Source: JAJRPT01 sp965661945
Lineage (GTDB): Bacteria > Bacteroidota > Ignavibacteria > Kapaibacteriales > UBA2268
Direction of reading: 5' to 3'
NCBI GenBank assembly: GCA_965661945.1
Contig: CBFIFP010000002.1
Location: 372,001-436,000, forward strand
Length of the DNA: 64,000 nucleotides
Shown here: piece after piece, positions 55,664 to 64,000 of the stretch
Layout of the letters: each line of letters starts with the position of its first letter
Position numbering within the stretch: position 1 is the first letter of the stretch
Made by a program: the position numbers and the translations under genes
The notes under the pieces: generated by a model
What the model was told of the DNA's origin: nothing
What the model saw: the letters and a program-made list of their open reading frames with translations, nothing else
Databases searched by the model: none

Positions 55664-56695
55664 ATGGAAGAAAATAGAAAAAAAATTGAGGAACTAAGAG
55701 AATTCTATAAAAATAAAAAATCAAAAAATGATTCATCTAATAATGATTCATTTTTTAATGATAATGCGCAAGACAAACATAAAGGTGATGGATATCAAAG
55801 TGAAAATAATAGTAACAGCAACAAAAACTATTACTCAGATTCAGAATCCAAAAAAAATCAAAACAACAACACTTATACACAAACCCCAAATGAAGATGAA
55901 TCAACTGATAATCCTAACTACATTGACTTTAAATACATTCTTCAAAAAATACAACAATTGGGATCTAGATTCAAAAAGTTTTATAAATATGCACTTTCAA
56001 CGTTAATATTTATGCTAACTGTATATCTTATAATCTTTCTAATAGATTCTTATTATGTAAAAGATTTAGTCCACAGCAGAAATATCATCATTGTACCAAG
56101 TATAATCGGAAAGAAACTAGGTCAAGCCCAACTCGAACTAAATGATAAAAATCTCAAATATGAAATAATAAAAAGACAATTTGATATAAAACTACCAAAA
56201 GGAACAGTCATAAGGCAAGTTCCTTCTCCAGGAAGACAAATTAAAGAAAACCGGATAATATATCTAACAGTATCCGATGGAATAGAAGAAATTACAACCC
56301 CCGAATTAACTAACCTCTCCTCCAGACAAGCAAGAGTAGAACTAGTAAATTCAGGACTAAACCTAGGTGAAGTAACAGAAATCAACTCAGAAAATATTGA
56401 ACCAGGTTTAGTTATTTCCCAATCTCCTAAAGCAGGAGTAAGACTAAATTATAATGACAAAGTAAACATTGTAATAAGCAAAGGATCAGAAAATCAAATC
56501 ATACTAAAAGACTTTAAATACAAAACCTTAACCGAAGTAGAAGACATCATCTCTGATATGGGATTAAAAATTGGCTCAATTATTTACGTAGAAGATGAAA
56601 CCTTCGAAAACGGCACAATTATCGGACAATTTCCCCTCTCTGGTGAAATAGTTCTAAAGAACTCTTATATCGACCTCGAAGTTGTTAAGAAATAA
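55664..56695 (+). CDS. membrane protein with three PASTA domains, no kinase
   Basis: The 343-residue protein has a polar, Asn/Ser/Lys-rich cytoplasmic part (1-105) and one membrane helix (about 108-130, STLIFMLTVYLIIFLIDSYY). Three extracytoplasmic PASTA domains follow (about 143-207, 213-277, 281-343) with the repeated features (V)PxxxGxxxxxA...L...L and GTVIxQxPxxG. PASTA modules bind peptidoglycan fragments and usually follow a Ser/Thr kinase or PBP, but neither is fused here. A wall-sensing or wall-anchoring role is inferred. Confidence 0.85.
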   Translation: MEENRKKIEELREFYKNKKSKNDSSNNDSFFNDNAQDKHKGDGYQSENNSNSNKNYYSDSESKKNQNNNTYTQTPNEDESTDNPNYIDFKYILQKIQQLGSRFKKFYKYALSTLIFMLTVYLIIFLIDSYYVKDLVHSRNIIIVPSIIGKKLGQAQLELNDKNLKYEIIKRQFDIKLPKGTVIRQVPSPGRQIKENRIIYLTVSDGIEEITTPELTNLSSRQARVELVNSGLNLGEVTEINSENIEPGLVISQSPKAGVRLNYNDKVNIVISKGSENQIILKDFKYKTLTEVEDIISDMGLKIGSIIYVEDETFENGTIIGQFPLSGEIVLKNSYIDLEVVKK

Positions 56696-56893
56696 GTTTA
56701 TTTTACATAAAAATTATATAAATTAAAAGAATAACCTTAATTTTGGAACTTATTAAATAGCGATTTCGTAAAAGTAAACTCAAAATAATTTTTAAAATAA
56801 ATATATTAAAATTTAAAAAAATTAATTGGAGATGCTTATTTTTCTTGATACTTAATTGAGTATGTTAAATTTGAAAATCAGAACAAGAAAAAA

Positions 56894-59800
56894 TTGCCTA
56901 AAAGCAAAAAATTAATACTAATCACTTTTATCCTCTATCTGTTTGCTAATTCAAGTATTTCAGCAAGAGTTAACCTCCTATATAATAGCACAATTTATGG
57001 GAACTTATCCTTTATATCCTTAACAAATTTATCATACCACCAGCAATATCCCTTTTTCTTATTGCCTCTACTCTATATGCCAATGCCTCAAAAAGATTTG
57101 ATGAACAGAGACCTATTTCAACCTGATACAAGTTATAAATCATCACTCTATAAAAAAAAGGTAAGAAGAAGTCATCCAGGAAAATACGATTATGGAAACC
57201 CTTCGCTCCCAGGATTATCAACCTTTACAGAGTTCGACCCAGAAACAATGACAATGACCGTTTATGAAACCTTAGACGGACAACAAATATCTTATGAAAG
57301 AGAACTAACACTTGATGAATATTTAAACGAAGTTAAAAATAGTCAACAAAAACAAATGTGGGACTCTATCGCAGATGACTACAACATCACAAAAGCAATG
57401 TCAGGTGGTGATTTAGCCCGATTAATGGCAACTTCCACAGGGTTCTCAATTCCTTTACCACCAAGCCCAGTCTTTAGTGTCTTTGGCTCTCCAAAAATCA
57501 GCATAAACGTAAACGGTGAAGTTAACATCAGAATAGGGTGGAGATGGAATACTCAAAATTTAGGAACAGTCTCTCAATTTGGTCAAACACAATCTACCCC
57601 AATATTCTCTCAAGACATTAGAGTAAACGTAAGCGGACAAATAGGTGATAAATTAAAACTAAACACAGACTGGAACACAAGACGAAGTTTTGATATGGAT
57701 AACAGATTCAAAATTGGATTCGAAGGCGAAGACGATGACATATTAAAACTAATAGAAGTAGGTAATGTATCATTGCCCACCTTCAACTCACTAATAGGAG
57801 GTGGACAAACTCTATTTGGAGTTCGAGCAGATTTCCAATTTGGTCCTCTCCATTTAAAAACAATCCTATCTCAAAGAAGAGGTGAAAGAAGATTCGTAGA
57901 TGTCCGTGGTGGAAAAAGTTTAAATCCATTTGCCCTTCATGCTTATGATTATGTTAGAAACTACTTCTTCCTTGATGAAGCATACAAACAAGTTTACACA
58001 GAATATTTTAAATATGCAACCCCAGTTCTTCCAGTAGAATTTGACAGCTTAAGTATCAAAGAAATTGAAGTTTGGGAATCTACAACACAACTAACTAACA
58101 CAAGAGTAAGAGAAGCTGTAGCTCACGCTACTCTGCCAAAACTACAAAGAGGAGAAAGCTACGGTCCAGAATTTATAGATGCTCAAATAACTGCAGGACA
58201 AGTTGAAAAAGGTAGATTCCAACTCTTAGACTCAACCAAATGGGACTTAGATTATAACCTCGGTACCCTAAGAATTGAAAATCTTTCTCCCGACAGAACC
58301 TATGCAGTATCCTATAGAATTCAAGGTCCATCACAAGCATTAGAAGATGACCAAAGAATTGGATACCTATCTTCCGAAAGAGGATTTGATGAAACAATGG
58401 TTTTACAATTAGTTCACGTAAGAAACCTTCAACCAGGTTTTAAAGACCTATGGTCTCGTCAAATGAGAAATATCTACAATATCGGTGCAACTAACGTTGA
58501 CCCAACTTCTGCTAAAATAAACGTTTGGTATTTAAGACCAAGCAACGACTCAGTTGACGTTTTAGAGGGTTCAAACGAAAAACTTGTTACAATATTTGGA
58601 GTGGACAGAACCGATAATAATGGACAGGTCCAACCAGACGGAATGTTCGATCTAAGAGAACCATTCTTTAATCCAATCCGAGGCGAAATAGTTTTTCCAA
58701 GCGTTGAACCATTCCGCCAAGGACTTATAGATTACTTCGATAATCTTGGAAAAAGACAAATTGCAGATAGATATACATACGGAGATGTTTATGATACTAC
58801 ATGGGATATAGCAAAAATAAACACCGCCCGCGATAGATTCATAATCTCAGGTGAAGTCTCAGGAGCTTCAAGCAACAGAATAAGATTAGGAGCATTTAAC
58901 CTCGCACCTGGTTCCGTTAGAATTTCATTAGATGGTGCCCCATTAAGAGAATTTCAAGACTTCGTAGTTGATTATTTTTCCGGCACAGTTCAACTTCGAA
59001 ACCCAAGAGCAATGCTGCCAAATGCAAATCTTAAAATTGAATTCGAACAACAAGACATATTCCAAATTGCAACTAAAACTCTAGCCGGTTTAAGAGCAGA
59101 TTACAACATATTTGACAAAAGAAGAGTACGTTCCGATTTGGGCTTTATAATAATGCACTACAACCAAGCAGCCGTAATCGATCAAGTTCAATTAGGTCAA
59201 GAACCTGTAGCAAACACAATGATTGGTTTTGATTACAAACTAAATTGGGATATGCCCTTTTTAACAAGAGCATTAGATTTTTTACCATTCTATGATACAA
59301 AAGCAAAATCAAGCTTTGATTTACTAGCAGAGTGGGCAATGAAAATACCAGAACCAAATAAAAGAAAATCAAATATTCCAAGTGATAACGGCGAATCAGT
59401 GGTTTATATAGATAACTTCGAGGCAGCTCAACGAAGAATTACCCTCGGTTTAAATCCATCATTATGGTCGCATTCATCAGCTCCAACTGACAACAACATA
59501 GGATTAGACGGTGCAGAAAGAAACCAATTCAGAGGTAAAATGTTTTGGTTTCAAAGATTCGTGCCATGGATTAGACAAATCGATGTATATCCAGATAAAG
59601 AAGTTATAATTGGTCAAAATAACCTTAGTCCATTAGAACTTATTTTTAACCCAAGAGAAAGAGGTATCTATAACAATAATCCTGAATATCTAGATGAAAT
59701 CAACCCGCTATTTAATCCAGATGAACCATATTATGTTGATAGAATCGGACCAGATGGTAAAAAAATTCTAGAAAAAAGCTGGGGTGGAATGATGAGACTA

Positions 59801-62800
59801 CTATCCTCATTCAACACTAACTTTGACAACGAAAACATAGAATTTATCGAAATTATGATAAACATAGCTAATATGGAACCTACAACTAAATTATATCTTG
59901 ACTTAGGTATGATTAGTGAGGACGTAATAGCTAATGGCACCTTAAACACAGAAGATGGTATTACAGAGCAAAATCCTCTTCCAAACGGAATAATAGATGA
60001 AGGTGAAGACGTTGGGATAGACGGCTTAAATAACCAGCAAGAAAGAGAAAATCAAGACCCAACCAAATTAATATTTCCTTATCCTTTAGACCAAGAAGAA
60101 GACCCCGCAAGAGATGACTATCTCTTCGACTTCCAAAAACCTGTAAGCGAACAAGGTCCTAATGACTTCGGAGGATACAACAATTATGAAAATAACTCAC
60201 AATTTTCAGAACTTGGAGCTTTCCCAGATACCGAAATATTAAACGATAACAATGGTCAGCAAATTTCACTCGATAACAGTTACTTCAGATACGAAATCGA
60301 TATTCAAAACAGAAACGAAAACACAAATCCGCAAATAGTTGGTGGAAACCCCGAAACAGGATGGTATCTTTATAGAATTCCAATTAGAAAGCCAACTTCA
60401 AGAGTTGGAAATCCGCAATTCTCAAACGTACAATATGTAAGATTAAATCCACAAGGCGGACTTCTAAACGCCTGGATTGCAGACTGGGCTCTCGTTGGTT
60501 CGCAATGGTTAAGAATTAATAACTTCCAATCAGTCCCACCATCAGATAGCGCTATGTCAGTTTCATTCGTTAATACTTTTGAAAACAGCGGACCGCCAGA
60601 TTATTACACAATGCCTCCAGGTGTTAGAGCTCCAAGACAAATCAATAGTCCTAACCCACAACAAGATATTAGATTAAATGAACAATCTCTAAGAGTTTGT
60701 GTAAATAATCTTAAATTTGGGGAAGAAAGAATGGCTACTCGAATTTTTCAAAATATGGATATATTCTTCTATAAAAAATTAAAATTCTTCATCCACGGAG
60801 ATGGTTCAATGCCTGGAGTTGTACAAGATGGAACTATCCCACTTGCTTATGTTTATATGAGATTTGGTATCGATTCCAACAACTACTATGAATACCGTCA
60901 ACCTCTTACTTCTGGCTGGGATGATATAGAAATTGACCTAAGACAAATTACATCAATCAAACAAATAAGAGATGTAACAAGAATAAATCAAAGACAAGAA
61001 TTTCCTGCTGGAGGTAATAACCCTAATGCCACTTTTGCTATAAAAGGAACGCCAATTCTAACAAGAGTAACATTCTTTGGCTTTGGTATCGCTAACCCTA
61101 ATGAGCGATTCCCTAACGATTTATCAACCTGTGTTTGGGTAGATGAACTTAGATTAATAGAAGCGGAAAGCAGCAGAGATTGGGCTGCCAACGTAAACGC
61201 CAACTTACAACTTGCTGACCTAGGAACAATAAATGCAACAGTAAACAGAAAACAAGGAAATTTCAGCAAACTCGAAGAAAGATTCGGAGATAGAAACGAT
61301 GATGTTGGATATGTAATTAATATGCAAGGTAATTTAGAGAAATTTGCTCCAAGGTCTTTCAAACAAATGAAAATTCCAGTTGCATACACTCGCTCCGAAG
61401 CACTCTCTACTCCTCAATTCATCGCAAACACAGATTTATCATTAGATGAAGCTATGAAAATAACTTCAGATAATATCTTAGATAACGGTGGAACTCAACT
61501 CGAAGCCGACGCTGCTGCTAATGAATTAAGAGACCGCTCCGAAGTCCTTAGAGTCCAAGATCAATGGTCTCTCACAGGAATAAAACTCGGAATACCTATA
61601 AAACACTGGTTAGTAAGCGAAACACTAAATAAATTAAACTTTAATTACACTTACGCACAAGACTATTCTAGAACCCCAGTTTTCGAAACAAAATTCAACT
61701 GGGCATGGAACCTTGACCTAAACTATGCTAATTCAATACCTGAACTAATAGCATTTTCACCATTCAAATCATTCAAGGAAGTTCCAGTAATTGGCGTTTA
61801 TGACAAATGGAAAATAAATCTTCTACCTTCAAACGTAGGTGTAGGTGTTATTATGAATAGAGGAAGACAAACAGAACAATCTAGATTTTTAAACTTTGCG
61901 TCTCCACTGGTAAGAAACTTTTTTGCCGATAGAAAAGCAAACTTCACTTGGAGATTATCACAAGGTGGGTTACTATCACCATCATTTGACTATAGTTACA
62001 ATACCAGAAGCTCAATGATTGACCTCGAATTCGACCAATTTGGAAACCAAAGAACCGGCTCACAAATCGCAAACGCTATGTTCGCTAACGGATGGATAGA
62101 TTTTGGTAGAAACACAATGCACAATCAAAGCGTTACAATCAACTTCAAACCCTTACTTCCAATACCATTACTATCCAAACATCTAGATATGAATGGTTCT
62201 TATATCGTCGGATACGATTGGAATGACCCTCTTATGCCAGACCCTGAGGTTACAGATAGAGCTAAAAATACCTCATATAACGGTCAATTTAGGTTTAATA
62301 TGAACTTATCTTTAAGAAACTTTGGAGATGAACTTTTTGGAGTTACTCCTGCTACCAACTTTGGAAGAAAAAAAGACCCAAAATCAAATACAAAATCCGG
62401 ACTTAGCATTATGCAAAAAGTCGCATATACCTTTAAAACCATATTCTTAGATTATGATAAAATCAACATAGCAATAAACCAAACAAACAACGCTACAAAC
62501 CCAGGTGTCTTTGGCGGAAACGGAATGCAAAATTTCTGGGGTAGGGGACTAATCGGTGAACAATCTATAAACTCTTATGGACCAAGCTTTGCATACCAAA
62601 TGGGATTAGTATCAAACCCACACGGAAGTCTTAACTTTAATAGTGCAAATAGATTCCCATTCTTTTCCATACAAACAAACCCAGGACTACGTCCACCAAA
62701 CGGTAGATATCAAGATAACTATAGACAAGCAACTGATATGAATATCTCCACAAACAGACCCCTATGGGAAGGAGCAACCTTAGATTTAACTTGGAGATCA

Positions 62801-63781
62801 GCTAAAAATTATAATCGAAATCAATCAATTATCACTGCTGATGACGGAGTACCTGTATTCACAAACGTCATTGCAATGGAAACACTTGAGAGAACATACA
62901 TTTCACTGCCTAAAGTCTTTGGCATCAATCTCTTTGGTAACACAGTCCAAGATGTAGTAGAAGATTATGAACAACAAAGCGCTGGAATAATAGCCAACAA
63001 CGAAATCGATGATATTGAAAAAAATAAACAATTAAACATAGCATTAGCAAATAGTTTTTACCAGCAATTAGAAGCATTTTCTCTAACCCAAGGAAACTTA
63101 GCTCGCTTTCTACCATCAATGAACTGGGGTATAAGATGGACTGGCATCGAAAAATGGAAAGTCTGGAACGGATACGTAAAAAAAGTACAAATAGACCATA
63201 CTTACACATCCAACTACTCTGAATCAGTCCAAATCACAGACAACGGTAGAGTTATACAAAACCAACAAGTTATGTCTGGATTTTCTCCACTAATTGGAAT
63301 AACCACATCATTCGACGAAGAAAAAGTGGACGGAACCCTAACAGCAACATTAAGATGGAACAGAACACAAGGATATAACCTAAACGCTGCAGCCAAATCA
63401 GTAATAACATCTCAAACAACTAACGAAATATCAGCACAAGCAAGTTACACAATGAACAGCTTTTCATTCCCATTCCTAGGTATTCAACTCAAAAACGACA
63501 TTGAATTTAGTTTCCTTGGCTCTTATAAATACAACGGAAGAGGAACATTCGACGTATTCGACCCAACAAGCTTCGAAGGAGGAAACGAAAGAGGAAGAGT
63601 ATTAGACGGAAGCACAGTCATAACAGTAGAACCAAGAATCAGATATACAATGTCTCAGAGATTAACAGCATCATTTTTCGTAAGATATGACGGAACATTT
63701 AATGTAGGAGCGGCAAACCCAGGTTTCCACACAACCCAAGTAGGATTAGACTTCAGACTATCAATCGCCGGCGGAAGATAA
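56894..63781 (+). CDS. sprA: type IX secretion system translocon SprA (Sov)
   Basis: The 2295-residue protein matches the size (about 2400) and character of SprA, the very large outer-membrane barrel through which type IX substrates leave. It has a signal peptide (LILITFILYLFANSS then SISA). Beta-rich repeats throughout include GEVNIRIGWRWNTQNLG, VSGQIGDKLKLNTDWNTR, FNLAPGSVRISLDGAPLREFQ and LPNANLKIEFEQQD. The C-terminal barrel strands end VGLDFRLSIAGGR. The start is TTG, since no ATG lies in frame before the signal. It would export the sorting-domain proteins of this window. Confidence 0.93.
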   Translation: MPKSKKLILITFILYLFANSSISARVNLLYNSTIYGNLSFISLTNLSYHQQYPFFLLPLLYMPMPQKDLMNRDLFQPDTSYKSSLYKKKVRRSHPGKYDYGNPSLPGLSTFTEFDPETMTMTVYETLDGQQISYERELTLDEYLNEVKNSQQKQMWDSIADDYNITKAMSGGDLARLMATSTGFSIPLPPSPVFSVFGSPKISINVNGEVNIRIGWRWNTQNLGTVSQFGQTQSTPIFSQDIRVNVSGQIGDKLKLNTDWNTRRSFDMDNRFKIGFEGEDDDILKLIEVGNVSLPTFNSLIGGGQTLFGVRADFQFGPLHLKTILSQRRGERRFVDVRGGKSLNPFALHAYDYVRNYFFLDEAYKQVYTEYFKYATPVLPVEFDSLSIKEIEVWESTTQLTNTRVREAVAHATLPKLQRGESYGPEFIDAQITAGQVEKGRFQLLDSTKWDLDYNLGTLRIENLSPDRTYAVSYRIQGPSQALEDDQRIGYLSSERGFDETMVLQLVHVRNLQPGFKDLWSRQMRNIYNIGATNVDPTSAKINVWYLRPSNDSVDVLEGSNEKLVTIFGVDRTDNNGQVQPDGMFDLREPFFNPIRGEIVFPSVEPFRQGLIDYFDNLGKRQIADRYTYGDVYDTTWDIAKINTARDRFIISGEVSGASSNRIRLGAFNLAPGSVRISLDGAPLREFQDFVVDYFSGTVQLRNPRAMLPNANLKIEFEQQDIFQIATKTLAGLRADYNIFDKRRVRSDLGFIIMHYNQAAVIDQVQLGQEPVANTMIGFDYKLNWDMPFLTRALDFLPFYDTKAKSSFDLLAEWAMKIPEPNKRKSNIPSDNGESVVYIDNFEAAQRRITLGLNPSLWSHSSAPTDNNIGLDGAERNQFRGKMFWFQRFVPWIRQIDVYPDKEVIIGQNNLSPLELIFNPRERGIYNNNPEYLDEINPLFNPDEPYYVDRIGPDGKKILEKSWGGMMRLLSSFNTNFDNENIEFIEIMINIANMEPTTKLYLDLGMISEDVIANGTLNTEDGITEQNPLPNGIIDEGEDVGIDGLNNQQERENQDPTKLIFPYPLDQEEDPARDDYLFDFQKPVSEQGPNDFGGYNNYENNSQFSELGAFPDTEILNDNNGQQISLDNSYFRYEIDIQNRNENTNPQIVGGNPETGWYLYRIPIRKPTSRVGNPQFSNVQYVRLNPQGGLLNAWIADWALVGSQWLRINNFQSVPPSDSAMSVSFVNTFENSGPPDYYTMPPGVRAPRQINSPNPQQDIRLNEQSLRVCVNNLKFGEERMATRIFQNMDIFFYKKLKFFIHGDGSMPGVVQDGTIPLAYVYMRFGIDSNNYYEYRQPLTSGWDDIEIDLRQITSIKQIRDVTRINQRQEFPAGGNNPNATFAIKGTPILTRVTFFGFGIANPNERFPNDLSTCVWVDELRLIEAESSRDWAANVNANLQLADLGTINATVNRKQGNFSKLEERFGDRNDDVGYVINMQGNLEKFAPRSFKQMKIPVAYTRSEALSTPQFIANTDLSLDEAMKITSDNILDNGGTQLEADAAANELRDRSEVLRVQDQWSLTGIKLGIPIKHWLVSETLNKLNFNYTYAQDYSRTPVFETKFNWAWNLDLNYANSIPELIAFSPFKSFKEVPVIGVYDKWKINLLPSNVGVGVIMNRGRQTEQSRFLNFASPLVRNFFADRKANFTWRLSQGGLLSPSFDYSYNTRSSMIDLEFDQFGNQRTGSQIANAMFANGWIDFGRNTMHNQSVTINFKPLLPIPLLSKHLDMNGSYIVGYDWNDPLMPDPEVTDRAKNTSYNGQFRFNMNLSLRNFGDELFGVTPATNFGRKKDPKSNTKSGLSIMQKVAYTFKTIFLDYDKINIAINQTNNATNPGVFGGNGMQNFWGRGLIGEQSINSYGPSFAYQMGLVSNPHGSLNFNSANRFPFFSIQTNPGLRPPNGRYQDNYRQATDMNISTNRPLWEGATLDLTWRSAKNYNRNQSIITADDGVPVFTNVIAMETLERTYISLPKVFGINLFGNTVQDVVEDYEQQSAGIIANNEIDDIEKNKQLNIALANSFYQQLEAFSLTQGNLARFLPSMNWGIRWTGIEKWKVWNGYVKKVQIDHTYTSNYSESVQITDNGRVIQNQQVMSGFSPLIGITTSFDEEKVDGTLTATLRWNRTQGYNLNAAAKSVITSQTTNEISAQASYTMNSFSFPFLGIQLKNDIEFSFLGSYKYNGRGTFDVFDPTSFEGGNERGRVLDGSTVITVEPRIRYTMSQRLTASFFVRYDGTFNVGAANPGFHTTQVGLDFRLSIAGGR

Positions 63782-63823
63782 CCACCATAATATTGAGCCA
63801 AAAAAACACATACAAATGTAGAG

Positions 63824-63839
63824 ACACGATTCATCGTGT
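63824..63839. repeat. short palindromic repeat after sprA
   Basis: ACACGAT and ATCGTGT pair around TC, within TGTAGAGACACGATTCATCG. This resembles a dispersed hairpin repeat common in the superphylum (TGTAGAGAC-type), recalled from general knowledge. It could serve as the sprA terminator but has no T tract. Confidence 0.5.
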
Positions 63840-63910
63840 TAAACCTTCCCACTCACAGCACTATCTTTTGTGGTTGAAGGGCGGTATACTACTAATTACT
63901 CTAGTTAAAT

Positions 63911-63991
63911 ATATCATAATATATAGATTTTACGATAAATATAAACTCATTTTTAAAACCTTTTACCTTTATATCATAATATTTAGATTTT
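63911..63991. repeat. pair of 21-bp direct repeats 60 bases apart
   Basis: ATATCATAATATATAGATTTT-type sequence (63911-63931) recurs at 63971-63991 with a single difference (ATAT versus ATTT), exactly 60 bases later. It lies at the window edge, so a longer array cannot be excluded. Confidence 0.5.
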
Positions 63992-64000
63992 GAATTGACT

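Noticed and set aside
63793..63993. Small ORF after sprA
   Set aside because: It runs through a palindromic repeat and AT-rich direct repeats, with no start signal or protein-like composition.
1..64000. tRNA/rRNA genes, CRISPR arrays or insertion sequences
   Set aside because: No tRNA T-arm signature, regular spacer-repeat pattern or transposase was seen by eye; a dedicated scan (tRNAscan-SE, CRISPR finder, ISfinder search) would settle it.

Overview
The window is AT-rich DNA with normal bacterial coding and the standard code: TAA is the commonest stop, and TGA ends several intact genes. The gene content points to the Bacteroidota/Chlorobiota superphylum, most likely a flagellated Ignavibacteria- or Kapabacteria-like lineage. 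The evidence is a 2295-residue SprA type IX secretion translocon, many secreted proteins with type IX C-terminal sorting domains, the flagellar genes fliL-fliM-fliN-fliO, menaquinone synthesis (menA) and Kdo synthesis (kdsD). Taxonomy is inferred from gene content, not from a search. Shine-Dalgarno sequences are generally inconspicuous, so the strong GGAGG sites in one region stand out.

Layout. 1-9.2 kb: the C-terminal part of an efflux adaptor, rpmG, fbaB, a 'headless' ClpB paired with a VWA-OmpA-SPOR lipoprotein, a Fer4_19-CDGSH protein, recA, purD and mscL. 9.4-13.4 kb: pheT, then mraZ-rsmH with MraZ operator boxes. 13.7-18 kb: a secreted serine hydrolase and a signalling operon in which both the HDOD gene and the histidine kinase gene carry an in-frame stop. 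18-24 kb: folE-rpiB and a menA-MFS-TonB receptor operon. 24.2-27.4 kb: a phage-like regulatory island with a Mor-type activator facing an HTH/S24/HRDC operon, a nitrilase, and a UmuD-like protein without the catalytic serine. 27.6-38.4 kb: glycosyltransferase, methyltransferase, a broken type IX cargo gene, M2 peptidase, ahpC plus an AhpD-like gene, YceI and tryptophan 2,3-dioxygenase.

38.5-49.2 kb is the most unusual part: a tandem array of four cassettes. Each is built from a repeated intergenic leader, a Cys-rich secreted protein with a conserved N-terminal export segment, and a larger Asp-box (BNR-like) or related secreted protein with a type IX sorting domain. The leader keeps a 9-bp hairpin (8 bp in one copy) next to a CCTCC that could mask the GGAGG ribosome site. 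One cassette has lost its Cys-rich gene and keeps only its last codons. Another is frameshifted at a run of eight G. This looks like an expanding and recombining surface-protein family and is the best candidate for an undescribed system.

49.3-64 kb: a DUF971 protein, two small unknown genes (one probably frameshifted), kdsD, the fliLMNO operon, nrnA, a stand-alone PASTA protein and sprA. The surface cargo genes and the SprA translocon in the same window fit together: SprA would export the proteins that carry the sorting domains. No tRNA, rRNA, CRISPR array or insertion sequence was recognised.
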